A model generated the notes under the pieces. The model was not told the origin of the DNA. It ran no database searches and saw only the letters and a program-made list of their open reading frames with translations. This document shows, one piece after another, positions 15,161 through 33,913 of a stretch of DNA of 64,000 nucleotides. The DNA lies in contig CAJFCJ010000003.1 in NCBI GenBank assembly GCA_904063045.1, forward strand, positions 1,922,001 to 1,986,000. Reading direction: 5' to 3'. The translations under genes and the position numbers were made by a program. Source of the stretch: Dimorphilus gyrociliatus (Eukaryota > Annelida > Polychaeta > Dinophilidae). Each line of letters starts with the position of its first letter. Position 1 is the first letter of the stretch.

Positions 15161-16124
15161 ATGGCTACGGCTGCGGCGTCGCGCCACTCCTGGACCAACC
15201 TAGACTACGAATCGCCTGTAAATATGGATTTTGATTTGGACTTACATGCCACCATGACGAATACGTCTTCTTATTCTCAGCCTGTCAATGAATCCGTTTG
15301 GACATCTCCGGATAGAGGCAATATATTAGATATTAGTGATCGAAAAGTGTCAGCAACAACCCCGCTTCAACATTTGGAGCAGTGTATGACACAGGTTTCA
15401 AATGTAAGCAATTATAACCGAATACCACAAAGTATGCTCGGGCACAACAGTCCGAATACATCAGCCCATGCCCCTGTGTCTCCCCTCTCCGGTTCTAATG
15501 ATTCGTCAACGGGTGAGTACGTTATCTGCAGAAATATTAGGCTGTATATGTTATCTTTATATTTATGGCTTTAAAAATCGTTTGAAGCGCGTGTCATATT
15601 TCTTTTACAACTTTGCCGCCAAGAGGTGGCGCCTTAAACTACCTATTAATGTCCCTTTGTTCCTGCTGCCATCTATAGATTTAACAAAATGAACTAAAAA
15701 GCAACTTTTCCAGGTGATTTCTTAGTGAGAAATCATCTCTGTGATGAATTTTCCCATCACCACCAAATTGCCCAATCAAGGAAACGATATAAGGTGCGCC
15801 TTCTTCTTCCCTTTCTTACGATCTTTCATAACCATATTGAAACCTGTTTCTGAGAAAAACTTTTTTTTTTGCCTTTCCTAGCAAGCTACACCTCCCGACC
15901 AAAAAGATGACAAATACTGGCAAAGGAGACAAAAAAATAACATTGCTGCCAAACGTTCACGAGATGCTAAGCGAAATAAAGAACAAGAAACAATGCAAAA
16001 GGCTGCAAATTTAGAGAAAGCCAATACTGAATTAAAGAGACAAGTTAATGAATTACAACAAAAAAATAAAGAACTCACACGAAGATTATCAAAATATGAA
16101 AACGATAAAACATTTCTTTCATAA
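15161..16124 (+). CDS. PAR/CES-2-like bZIP transcription factor
   Basis: Three exons (15161-15512, 15714-15793, 15882-16124) give 224 residues. The C-terminal 75 residues are a bZIP of the PAR (TEF/HLF/DBP, fly Pdp1), NFIL3 and CES-2 class: [18 protein letters not shown] (vertebrate KDDKYWARRRKNNMAAKR) with [10 protein letters not shown], then a leucine zipper with leucines about every seven residues. The N-terminal 120 residues are Ser/Thr/Asn-rich with no recognised domain. Between them RKRYKQATPPDQ stands where PAR proteins have their proline/acid-rich region; the classic PAR block (DPRKHKFS...ELKPQP) is not visible, so CES-2/ATF-2-like may fit better. Expected to bind TTACGTAA-type sites as a dimer. 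The start is the only in-frame ATG near the 5' end, and the gene lies upstream of COE on the same strand. Confidence 0.88.
15619..15632 (+). promoter_or_regulatory. CTCF-like site in bZIP intron 1
   Basis: CCAAGAGGTGGCGC fits the core bilaterian CTCF pattern CCA-NN-AG-RK-GGC-R. Motif match only; an inverted GCCATCT lies 36 bp further on (15668-15674). Confidence 0.35.
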
Positions 16125-17480
16125 ATGTTTAGCATTGACTTGATTGTTAAAATCTGTCTATATTTTATTATAAAACGTTAGGGAATACGTAAGAGTGAAG
16201 AAGTCTTATATCGTTACATCGTAGTCATCGCATTCTATCCGTATAATGTCATACATATGTATCGTTACTGTTTATAGAGAAATATAGTCGCAAGTTTCAT
16301 TTTTCGAGAATTTTTTACAGATATTACTTTCTGAAAAGTTTATTTTTAAGTCAATATAGATGAAATTTAGAGAATCTATAAACAATATTCAAAGAAAAAC
16401 AAATTGTGTGAGATTATGTAATCTATTATGATAAACAACAAAAGTCTTTGGACATTAGATTTGCGAAAGACCATCGTACCTACATTAAAAAAGATATTTA
16501 TTTGAAATTAATACATGTCAAGTTCATGTTGATAAAAAAGAAACATTTTTTTTTAGGAAACTTTGATTCCCAATGAAAGATGAAACTTGAATAGGCTGTC
16601 TTTTAAATGAAAATAGAATATAGTACACCTAGCAATAATATCGATGACGTAACCCGCTAAAAATAACACAAATAAAATGATCAAAAAATCAATATTGACT
16701 TTTCCCACTCGAAAATACTTTAATCATAAACGTTATATTACAGGTAAAAGTTGTCTTTAAAGATGTAGCCTTGTGACGCCATCTCTTGAGCAAATCTATA
16801 ATCACTAAGCGCATTATAGTTAAATTGTGAAACTTGCTGAAGTTCTGTCATAATGCCATCTGTCGATAATGTTAAGTAAAACAGGGAAAAATTTGCAACC
16901 ATGACGGAAAATCGTTTTCATACTTTAATCTTATAACGCACTGTTAAGTGCGTCGGACAATTAGTTGCTTATAAAACTTTGAGAAAATCGGCTTTATAGG
17001 AAGCCGGCGGAAAATGAATGACGTCACGAAGAGTTAATGAAAGTTTGTAGTTGTAACGTATTAACGCCTCGATTTTTCAGTTAGTCTCTGATCAAACAGT
17101 CTACCATACCTACAGGATATAACGCTTTCAAAATGTGGGAAACCGCGGACAATTTGAGTGCCTTTGTTTTCTTACTATCTTTTGTTCATCACTAATATGA
17201 CTATAGGCAAAGGCTTAGATCCATTATATTAAAATGTTACACTACATGTGTTTGTTTTACAATTTGTAATTACGACGTTTTATTCTGGTATCTCAATCAA
17301 GAACTTACATCCTTTCGGCAATTTCCTCTGATCAAGTAATCGACGTTAATTGAAGAGTAAGTGCTTCAATTAGACGAAGACTTTTTCTTATATGTTTACG
17401 AAAAAATGAGTTGCTAGAAGTAAAATTAACTCATATACAACTTTTAAAGAGAACCACTGACCAGCGTCATCTACAGAAGA
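16125..17480. other. Intergenic region bZIP / COE
   Basis: Presumed 3' UTR of the bZIP gene followed by distal COE promoter. Contains AATAAA at 16671-16676, two GCCATCT motifs (16778-16784, 16855-16861) and a CRE palindrome TGACGTCA at 17019-17026. No coding signal. Confidence 0.4.
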
Positions 17481-17489
17481 GATTCTTAT

Positions 17490-17695
17490 TAAGTCTCAAT
17501 GCTGATTGGTGGGTATTTCGTAAACTCCTCCCACATATGCGTGACACAATTCGACACAAAGCTGAATGGTGATTGGTACGTAGGGAATGCTCCGCCTTCC
17601 CATGTGGTGGCAGCCACTCGAGGGAGAGAGTAGAACAGTCGATCGTGAAAACCCTTTGGTGCAAGATCAACGGCCCATCGTGGATAAGCTTATAC
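17490..17695 (+). promoter_or_regulatory. Proximal COE promoter with duplicated CCAAT modules
   Basis: Two copies of an inverted CCAAT box (TGATTGGT at 17503-17510 and 17570-17577) stand about 67 bp apart. Each is followed 12-14 bp later by a C-rich block (CTCCTCCCACAT, CTCCGCCTTCCC). The module ends about 100 bp before the COE start codon. The arrangement is seen directly; promoter role is inferred. Confidence 0.45.
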
Positions 17696-24437
<6,742 letters not shown>

Positions 24438-27400
24438 AATTAAAAACATACAGATCAGGAACAGTATTTGATCAGACTTTTTTTTAATATTTTCAAAATA
24501 CTTTTATAACAGTTTTTTTTTCTACTCTCTGTCCCTGTACGTGCAGTATCCGTCAATAAGCCATGGTCGTTACACATTTAAATAGTGCCAAATTGGAATC
24601 GTATAGGCCTGTGCTGTTGACCTAGACGCTGCACGGACAGTTTTAGCATGCAGAACAAAAAAAAACTAAATTATGCGATAAATTTATTGTGTATAGAGTG
24701 TATAACTTATAAATACGTATATATGATATATAAAGACCTGTGTGTGTCTACATATTTTTCCTTTTACCATTTTAATTGCATAAGTTTGGTGTCGCCGTTT
24801 GTATATATATTCTTGTTTTTCCTTACATGTGCTGTATATAACATATCATGTTATATATTTGTATATATCTTTATATATACTTATATATGCGTGTGTGTAT
24901 TCGTATGAGTATGTGCATAAGCATCCATACGATTTATACATTATTCGCGTCTCCATACTTGTTTTTTTTTGTATAAATTAAATTTCTATAGATTTTCTAA
25001 AAACGAGTACGAATAATTCAAAACTTCTAGACATATGCGATGTAATTACAGGGCACGAAACTGTTTTTTTTTACGTAGCACTTTCCCTCTATTTATAAAC
25101 AATATTCCACACATACATATTATAAACATAGTCGTAAAAAGCAGAGCGCACAGAAAGTGAATGATGTAAGTCTTTGTTTGCAAAAAAACTCATCCGTCAT
25201 TCAACACGGTAGGAGACATTCTGACAGTATAGCTGATACTGACCGTCACTTGATTAGACGCTTTCTCGTGTTACTGCGTTATTTCAAGCTGCTCCATTTA
25301 ATGACATGCAACGGCGTCGAAATATGTCAGCGTATTTTCGAGTATTATTGAGTGTAAAACTGCAAAATTGCAAACAAACAATCCTCTTTCAACGCTTAAT
25401 ACATCTGCAGCAGCTGCGGTACGCAAAAGCCGAAAATGACTGCGCGATTACGTTCATTCCAGAGGGACGTCATTGTTCTCCGTGTACTGCAACAAAGCAT
25501 GGCTAATGATGGATGAAGGAGAGAGCGGTGGAATGGAGAAATAGACGACGAGACATTAGAAGAGTGTATAGCAATTCAATGCACGCTCTTCGCCAGTCAG
25601 ACGCTCAAAGCGGCGTCCCTTGGGATTAGAAAAGCCCGTTGAGAGACGTCTTCAGCGCAACTTCCTCTTACTAGATTCTGAGCTGACCTCGATGACCTCT
25701 ACACGTTCTACCAGCTATTGTTTGTCGCTCAAGAGCATTCGAAGCCAATGACCTTTGTAATTAGGTCACGTCGCCAATGATGCGTAACTGCACCGGCTGT
25801 CAGCAACTGCAACGGTGCTCTAGACTAACGACTGCAGCTATTTTACAGTTGATTGTCTATTTTAAACTGTTGCAGGCTTTTCCTTGTTACAAAATTTTTC
25901 AAAAGAAAATGAAAAGTATATAAATAAACAAGGAAAACGACGCTTCAAGAAACAGAGTAGCAGATGGGCGAAGCTAGAGAGCGTGCAGAGAACATTTGTG
26001 AACGTGAATAATAATAGAACACGCTAATTATTCTTTTGTACCCTTTGTTTTAGTCCGTATTCTTACAAATACAGTACATATATTGCTTAAATGGAATAAT
26101 CGTTTAAATATTATTCATATTTTTAAATAAAATTATTAAAAAATATTTGCATCAGACTTTTCATTTCGTCTTCGAAATAATTATTGATCATTCGAGCTAA
26201 AGCTAATCGAGTTAGACGATCTATCAAACGAATCGCATGAAATATAATAGAAAGGCATATGTTTGTGCACTCTCTATATATGGAGGAAAATAAGGAACTC
26301 TATATGAAAACGGGGCGGCCGGAAAAAAAGATAGCAGAATATAAAGTTGCTGCGCGCGATAAACTGCAATACCGCAACTCGTCTGTGCAACATTGCCCGA
26401 TGAGCCATTTATAAGTTATTCATGATACGTTTCGTGTTTGTGTGTCTATTGTGTATGGTAGAATGTGTTGCGTTCTGCCTTACAGTTACAGTATGGCATA
26501 TATAACAATTAAAACAATTAGTCTTATTAAACAAAAAATAATTAAATTTGTTCCATAAAAAATTTTTATTCTCATAAAATATATCTTTAACATATTTCAA
26601 GATATAATCGAAGTATCGGTCTCTTTTATAAAGTAAATATATACAAGCAGTATATAAACATTGAAATTTAAAGACTTTAAAATGAAGCTTCTTCGTGAAT
26701 AGCATTTTTTTTGGAAAAACGTAAAAAGCTGAAACAGTTACGATGTTTTTACGCCGTAATATAACTATATAAACGCATTAAAGAAGTATATATAAGCAAA
26801 GTAACATCTATAGAGCAGAATGAGCGTAGGGTAATTTTGAGTATAAAGAGCGACTTTTTTACTTTACTATGGTGTTTTACGAGGTTGGAGAGGGAGCATA
26901 TAAAGGATATGTTTAAAACGTTAATTACTCTCTGAAATGAGATGCAAATTAGCTTAAATCGAACAAACATTAGTTTGAGAAATGTCCCTTTGTAGAGTCG
27001 AACAGATGTCAACGGATGGCGGCGACCGTACAACGCGAATAAAATACCCTTCTTCCCCTTATCTTAGCGCAATATATTGCGCGCCAGCGTTGCCCGTTCT
27101 TATCAAAACTCATTTGCATATCGATAAAGTCGAACTGGCGTTTATCGTTTTTGTACGGCCATAGGCTTTTAAAGGCTCGACGAAGAGAATAAAAACGGCA
27201 TCAGGTGTTATTCGTCGAGTGAGTCCTGAATAATTTAGAAGTGAGGAGAACTATATTGAAATGAAACGCAGGCCGCCTTTTTCCTTATCAAATGTTAGGA
27301 AAAGTGAATGTTTTTCAACTTAAATTGCATCACAGCAGAAAATGTCAATGTCCAGCAGAGAACGGAGCGTTGCTGTCAGCGGGATAATACAGTCTGCCCC

Positions 27401-28900
27401 AACAATTATTTTGTTCTACAAACTTCTCTTAAAAAGAATGCTCGTATCTTCATTTTACACACTCTTCCTCCTTCGTGTGTCACGCAACACCGTCGCTACT
27501 TGTCAAGCTCATATACTCATCATCCATCTTTCGATTGATTCTCTTCAGCATTAATGCAATAAACTGCATCCTCATAGAGATTGAAGACTAAAAGAGAAAG
27601 GGACGCGCGGCGAAAGGGAGGAAGGGGGAGGGCGGTTAAGAGATAGAAAGAGAAAACAACGACAGTTGGCAGCGGCGAGCGAATGACAAGAGCAGATCGT
27701 TTGCCTCACACTAATCAACTGCAATTGGGGTTGCAGCAAACTGAGCGTCTAGGGATCCGACTCAAGTATGGCTCAGGGACGCCTTATTTTCCACTCAAAC
27801 ACCTCCTTCTTACCAACGCCAGCATACGCTTTTTTAACACAATTATCTACTTCAGTTGACAGTGTGTATATAATCCTTTTATCGGTTCTCCCTTTCAGCT
27901 CACTTCTTCTATAAGTAAACGATTATAACAAAAGTGTGACAAGGAAACTTTCTTGACCAAATAATTTAAATTGAAACATGAACATGTATTTTTTCTATTC
28001 ACCATCACGCGATACGGTCAAATATCAAGCAATTGATCTTTCTTCAGATAATCCGTGAAGGAAGATTTGAGAGAGGATTACCTATAATCCTTTAATCTGT
28101 TGAGATGCTACAGCGGCGGACGAGTTGCGTGATTGTATTGTTGATGGACATTGAATGGGTTTCCTAAAGTCTCTCTTGGGTCCCGATCGACACCGTTAGA
28201 TCTGTTAAGTATATATTTATACTTTCTATAAGTATACTCTCCTACAACAGTATCACGTGCCCATTTTAAACCGCGTCTACTCACTTATCAAAAGACAACA
28301 GAACAAGTGGAATAAGATTCTCAACATCTGCAACCCGTTACACTTTGAAGTTGATTAGGTCAACGCGTAAAAACATCCAAATGATATTCAGTCCGTATTA
28401 TCAGCTCCTCATGGACATTTTGTTTTTCATGTTCCGCTTCGTATAAAGTATCGATTCGTCCTCTTTAATCCTACTGAAAGCGTCGACCTTTTCTGCTATT
28501 CGAAATTTTCGCAACCGGCAGCGCACGCGCTCAACCTTTGCTACTTCAGCGGATGTTGCCGCTCGACGAATTTGGTTTACATTTTCCGGGGAGGCGACTA
28601 TTTTAAAAATAAAAGGATATACTGGAAAAAATCTTAGCAGACCGCGTAAATATTTCAATGGAAACGAATAACGCCGGGGGAATTGACGGGCACGCGCGAA
28701 TTATTCGCTATCATGATTCGTATATAGTTAACGAAATAGAATAACTAATATCTAGTACAAAGACAAACGGCGTTGAGTAAAGAGAAAGTACTTTACAAAG
28801 CAGAGACATTGTAAATGTTGACAAAGCATCCGTGAATGCAAACTCTAGGCCCGTGGGACCGGACAGCAAACAATTATTGCCGTATAGAGTTTTAGAGGGT
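24438..28900. other. Gene-free region, COE-proximal part
   Basis: No exon with splice sites and homology found. The first 600 bp are T/A-rich and probably hold the COE 3' UTR. Includes a canonical COE/EBF site (25616-25625), a related GCCCGTGGGA (28849-28858) and a purine tract near 27580-27660. Open frames here are short and lack coding character. Confidence 0.45.
25616..25625. promoter_or_regulatory. COE/EBF-type palindromic binding site
   Basis: TCCCTTGGGA matches TCCC-NN-GGGA, the established core of EBF/COE binding sites. It lies 1.2 kb downstream of the COE stop codon, so autoregulation is possible. Confidence 0.4.
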
Positions 28901-31900
28901 GGATTTTGCGGACAAATCGATATAGATCAAGCATATATATAGAAGACTTACGTAGTATTTGCTTCAAATGCTACATGCTATCTATTCACAAATATACTTC
29001 AACATCGATTCAATGAAATTTTTATTGTATATACATACAACCAACACCAAGTTCATAATTGATAGATGAGCTTAGTACCAGTGGTGCCCTCTTGGGGATC
29101 AATTGAGTTTCGGCGCATGCGCCATCTTTTAAAGGGAAGAAGTGATGATGTGCCTCTTCAGACTGTTCATCGACGTGTGAACAAACGTTAGAAAACGCCT
29201 GATTTCTGTCTCATCCCTTGAGAAGAACTAAGCTTTGTGTGCACATGTCGACTTCGGCCCTAGCCCTAGCCTGCACCTGGTGCCGTCCGGCTAATGGAAA
29301 AAAGATTTGCTTCTTGACAAAAGAGTTATTTACAATAATATATCTAGCTCATACGCTTCAAGTCTTTATAAACTCTGTAGAAAAGAAATATTTATAAACG
29401 GGGCTGAATCGTTTTCCTTTTTAAACCCTCAACACGCAAAAGAGAACTGCGCTGCCCACTATAGTTGTTGAGCGGAGGGCGGAATAAAATATATGAAATT
29501 ATGCAAAACTTGCAAGTGAGTCCCTATTGGGAAATAGCTGCTTCACACTTTCCAAATTTGCACAAGTGCAATATTGGGCCGAACACCCCATGGCGACGAA
29601 AATTTGCCTTGCAATATACCCTTAATGCAACTGCATATATAACTTTATACAAACTATATCTGAACTATATGTGCTACAAATATGTAGGACAATAGCACAA
29701 TACACATATAGAGACGCTCCCGCAAAGTGTGCTCGTGTCAGATATCCAAGGAAGCGTTCAACTATGTAGAATCTTATTTCAATGAATGAATAATGAGTTG
29801 TGTGGACGTTTCTTCGTCTCATTACTTCATACTCGCATATAAACATAACTGAGTTGACTTCCATGTTCACTCACTTTAATCTTCTCTCTGAATAGCTGAT
29901 CATTCAGCTCTTTCTTTTCCATTATAGAGTAAGAAGAAGCAATTCAATTTTGTTGAAAGGTCTTTAACTCCGAATTTTTATCTGGTAATGTGACCCTATT
30001 ATAATTTTAAAATATATACTGCCAACTTGCGCACGAATGAATACGTGACGTTATACGTGAACGAATACTCGGCTCGCGATTACGTCATATCGCAGAAAGG
30101 GGCAGTCAAATAACAACGTACGTTAATGAACGTAAACGCTGCCGCCGGCAAACTGCATGCCTTGCTATTCTTCAATAAAATTGAATGCCACTTCAATAGG
30201 ATGGGTACGTTCAGCGACCGACGTAAGGTGTATAACGTCCTTATGTCATTTTTCTTCAGTTACATTAGGCCTATGAGAGGTTCACTTCCCTTGTGCCGAA
30301 AATATTAAAGACGATGTTTCGGACATGTCTCGGCGACGATTGACGCAAAATTTTTCTCAACTTGGAATGCTTCTACAATAAAATACAAGTAATAATAATA
30401 TTCTCTGAGTTTTCTTACCTTTACTAAATTTATTTAATTCAAAAAGAATTTTTTAATTCTTACTTCTTCAAATAGGTCAGAATTTTCTAAATATGCAGAA
30501 ATTATATTAACATGAATAGAAATGGAAGCAAAGGAAAAAATCCTCGGTTAAATTTTTTAGATCGATGCCAAAGTTCAAGTTTGAGGGAAAGAAGAGTTAT
30601 TTCTGCCTGCTTCTCTGAATTTTCCAACAAATAGTAGAAAATATGGAATTTCGCGCTTTATAATTAAGATATTATAAGCAATTTGAATGTACATATTACA
30701 TTATACAGCGAATAATAGCTTTCATAGAGAAAAATACGCTTGGATTATTGAGGCAAAATACAAGCTTTAAGTTAATAAACTGAACGGATCGGGGTGGATA
30801 ATTAAGTGAATGAACGCCAATTTTTGCAATCCTCATGGGATGACCCCGCGCTTATAATTTATTAATGTTTCTGTGATCAATTTATAAATGTATATACAAG
30901 AAACTATTGTTGTTAAGTGTTCTCTTCGTTTCTTACAATACAGTTGTGAGCATTCCATTTATTTAGTCTAGTAGCTGTGTGTTTAGCTCTCACTTTCCAA
31001 GTAGTTTAAAGTGTAGAGTCAAGTTGCTTTCAGTGTAGTGTAATTGAAAAGACTGTCTGAAAGGTTGAAAAAATAGGTTATTTATTTGAGTATACGGGAT
31101 AAACGTTTATATAAAGAACTGCCCACACGAAACAATTCGTCTCTCTATACAGTAATTTGGTTTTTCATACGCAAGAGAGATATAAAATATGCAAGACAGA
31201 ACATCTAATCAACTATTGAATTCTCAAGCTGGTCTGCGTTCGCCTCTTGTATTTATTCTTTTATGAGATAAGGTTTTCTAATATATATATATATATATAA
31301 TATGTTAAAGAATCTCATATACATAAAATTTATATACTGTATGTATATATATATGTATAGTATATATATACTATAGAGTTAAGTCTATATGTCTAATTAA
31401 TATATAAGAGAAACTTTTATCAAAACATTCTAAATACATAGCGGCTTCTATTTGCAAAAATGAAGACGATCTAAGCCTAAATGATACATTACCGCTATTA
31501 GAAGAACTATGCGACAGACTGAAAGGGTAGTTTATTCAGCGGGCGTCACAATCTGCAACACTGCAACGTTCCAGCCCATCGCTTTGCACTAGTGCGTGTC
31601 GCTGGTTGGTCAAGATTACATTTCCTCTAAGTAAAAGAAAAGTTTTTCGCTGGAAAAATATGAGCGCGTTCGCTTATATAAAATCGAAGAAAAAGTCATT
31701 TGCTGATATTCCCAAATGTTCAACAAATGAGCAACAGCAACAGCGTTAATAGACGTATGCAGTTGTCTTGGGAATCCTTTCTGACACATACATCTCTCAG
31801 GTACTCTCAACGCAGCGGAACGAAAACAGAAAATTTAATCAACATCCCATAATCCAGTCAACATCACCACTATATACACCATCAAGTTGAATCAATAACC

Positions 31901-33700
31901 AACTTTTATATTAAATTATACATAATAGTCTGTCTCTAAAACTCTTTTGTGACTCACTTTTTGGGTCGTTCAGCTGCCTAATTAACAACTGGTGATGTGC
32001 ACTTCGATGTCAATCCTTTAAACCCCACTATCTCTTAAGCTTTTTAACAAGGAGAATTCTAGAGTGTGGTTAGTCTAAGACCTTTACTTCCATTTTTGAA
32101 AAAATAATGATTTGCAAGAAAGTTGTTTTAGCTAACTCCAAAGAATTATTTCCTTCACTAAACATAATTCTCTAAGCACTTTTTCTTTACAATTCATTTT
32201 TCTACAACGAATGTTCTAGTCAATTAAAATGTTCAGTCGGAAAAAAAGCCCTACATGTGTTGCCATCTACAGTGTTTAAAAGATATCATTTTCGCTATTA
32301 ATTTTATCATTCTCGTTATTTTATACTTCGAGCTTATAGTTATCTTCTTAAAATCTTCGTTTTTGCCTATAATCATATAAAGATGGAAATGTAGTGAAAA
32401 AATTCAACTATTCTGCTGAAGTGTATCTCAGGCAGACGAATAATAATATTATTAACTGCATTCTCTTGGAATTTGTAAAATTTTGTAGATAAAATAGCTA
32501 TTCAAATAACAAAAGTAAGCGAAATAAAATAATTTTGCTACCAATCGATACCTTTCGCAATAAATAAGAGAAATTTAAATAATTATAAATCACTATAATG
32601 TTGCATTTCATGTTATTAGAACGTTAGGATAAAAAAGAGATCAATCATTCTTTGTCCTGAGAACTGAAAAACAAAAATAAACTACTAATAGAAATATTTA
32701 TTTTTACCCCGAACCACAAATGACTTATCTAATTATTTTAAAATCAATTTAATATGATTTTCTTTTGGTAAAACCATTCATTCTGTGAGAAATTGCGAAA
32801 TGTCTGACTATATAAAGTGTATAGAAAAGTGACGGGGGCGGAGGGGTAAAATGGTTAATTTTAGCCTGGTATCTCTTACAAAAATGTTCGATATCAATAA
32901 TATGAAGATTGTTAAATAACTTCAGTTAGCAAAAAACATTAAACGTCATTGATAGTTAAGCAAAAAAAGAAAAATAGTATTTTATTTTGGTATGTTACTA
33001 TCTCGCCGTTGATAATGTAACAAGATGATGAATTAGAGAGGTTTCGGGAATTGACATTCGCATGGATCTAATAAAAAAGAGGGTTACTAGAATATATTAC
33101 AAATAAGCTCAATGAATAACTGTAATGATATATAATCGAAAAATAAACGTATGAACAAACGCATTTCTTCCTCGAAAATAATTCGAAAAAGATTGAGAAT
33201 AATCACATTTACGGAATACAGACATCGACTTAAGATAAAAGCAGAATTTGATAAGCAAACTAATTTTCTTCAGCCATATAGAAAACATCGTTTTGTATAC
33301 TCTATATTCTTCAAAAATTATCTTTTGCGATGAATTTACGATCCAATTTCTTTCTTATTAGAATACATACGTTAATGCTTTTCTAATGGACGATTGTCGA
33401 TAATAAAATTACGAATATAATTCAACCTGTCTTCATATAGAAAATCATCTGATACTTTATTCATTCACTCTCAATTTTAATAAACGACAAGTTTAAGTAA
33501 TTACTAAAAATTCCATTACATTGAAAGTAAGTAAAAAGTTTTAGAGTAAATTAATGACAGTGTAATTTGAACATTTATAGGATTTTTTTCCCCGTTAAAT
33601 TTGTAACTATTTTTTTTTGCATAGCAAAATGAAATAATTTCCGAAAAAGGAAAAATCAAATTAATGCATTAGTGTTAAGTTGTACACATTTTTTTCTGTA
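28901..33700. other. Gene-free region, central part
   Basis: AT-rich non-coding DNA. Contains a CTCF-like TGCCCTCTTGGGG (29085-29097), GCGCCATCT (29119-29127), a TA repeat (31280-31299) and GCCATCT (32262-32268). No coding or RNA gene recognised. Confidence 0.4.
31280..31299. repeat. (TA)n microsatellite
   Basis: About ten AT dinucleotides in a row, within AT-rich flanks reaching about 31380. Confidence 0.8.
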
Positions 33701-33779
33701 TCAGATGTTCAACTCCTTCCAAATAGAATAATAATAATAGTTATGCCTTTGATCAAAAATTTACAAAAGCATTAAAAAC

Positions 33780-33810
33780 AGATATCACCCAATTCCGTTG
33801 GGTGATGTCT
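33780..33810. other. Strong 13-bp hairpin in gene-free DNA
   Basis: Left arm 33780-33792 (AGATATCACCCAA), loop TTCCG, right arm 33798-33810 (TTGGGTGATGTCT). All 13 positions pair, one of them G-T. The loop is too short for a microRNA precursor. Function unknown. Confidence 0.6.
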
Positions 33811-33869
33811 AAATCTAAAAGTTACCAATCTGTCCATTAGTTTTTCGCTTTAGCCGTTTTTTTCTTCAA

Positions 33870-33913
33870 CCACTAGATGGCATGAAGGGTTTTTAAGGAA
33901 CGCCACCTGCTGT
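33870..33913. promoter_or_regulatory. Inverted pair of CTCF-like sites
   Basis: CCACTAGATGGCA on plus (33870-33882) fits the CTCF core at every position. The minus strand of 33901-33913 reads ACAGCAGGTGGCG, one mismatch from the pattern. The two face each other across 18 bp and lie 60 bp after the hairpin. Candidate insulator or loop anchor between COE and NK1. Confidence 0.45.

Noticed and set aside
24648-24981. Hydrophobic open frames after COE
   Set aside because: T/A-rich 3' flank; composition artefact without splice context or homology.
33780-33810. MicroRNA precursor
   Set aside because: Stem of 13 bp and loop of 5 nt are too short.
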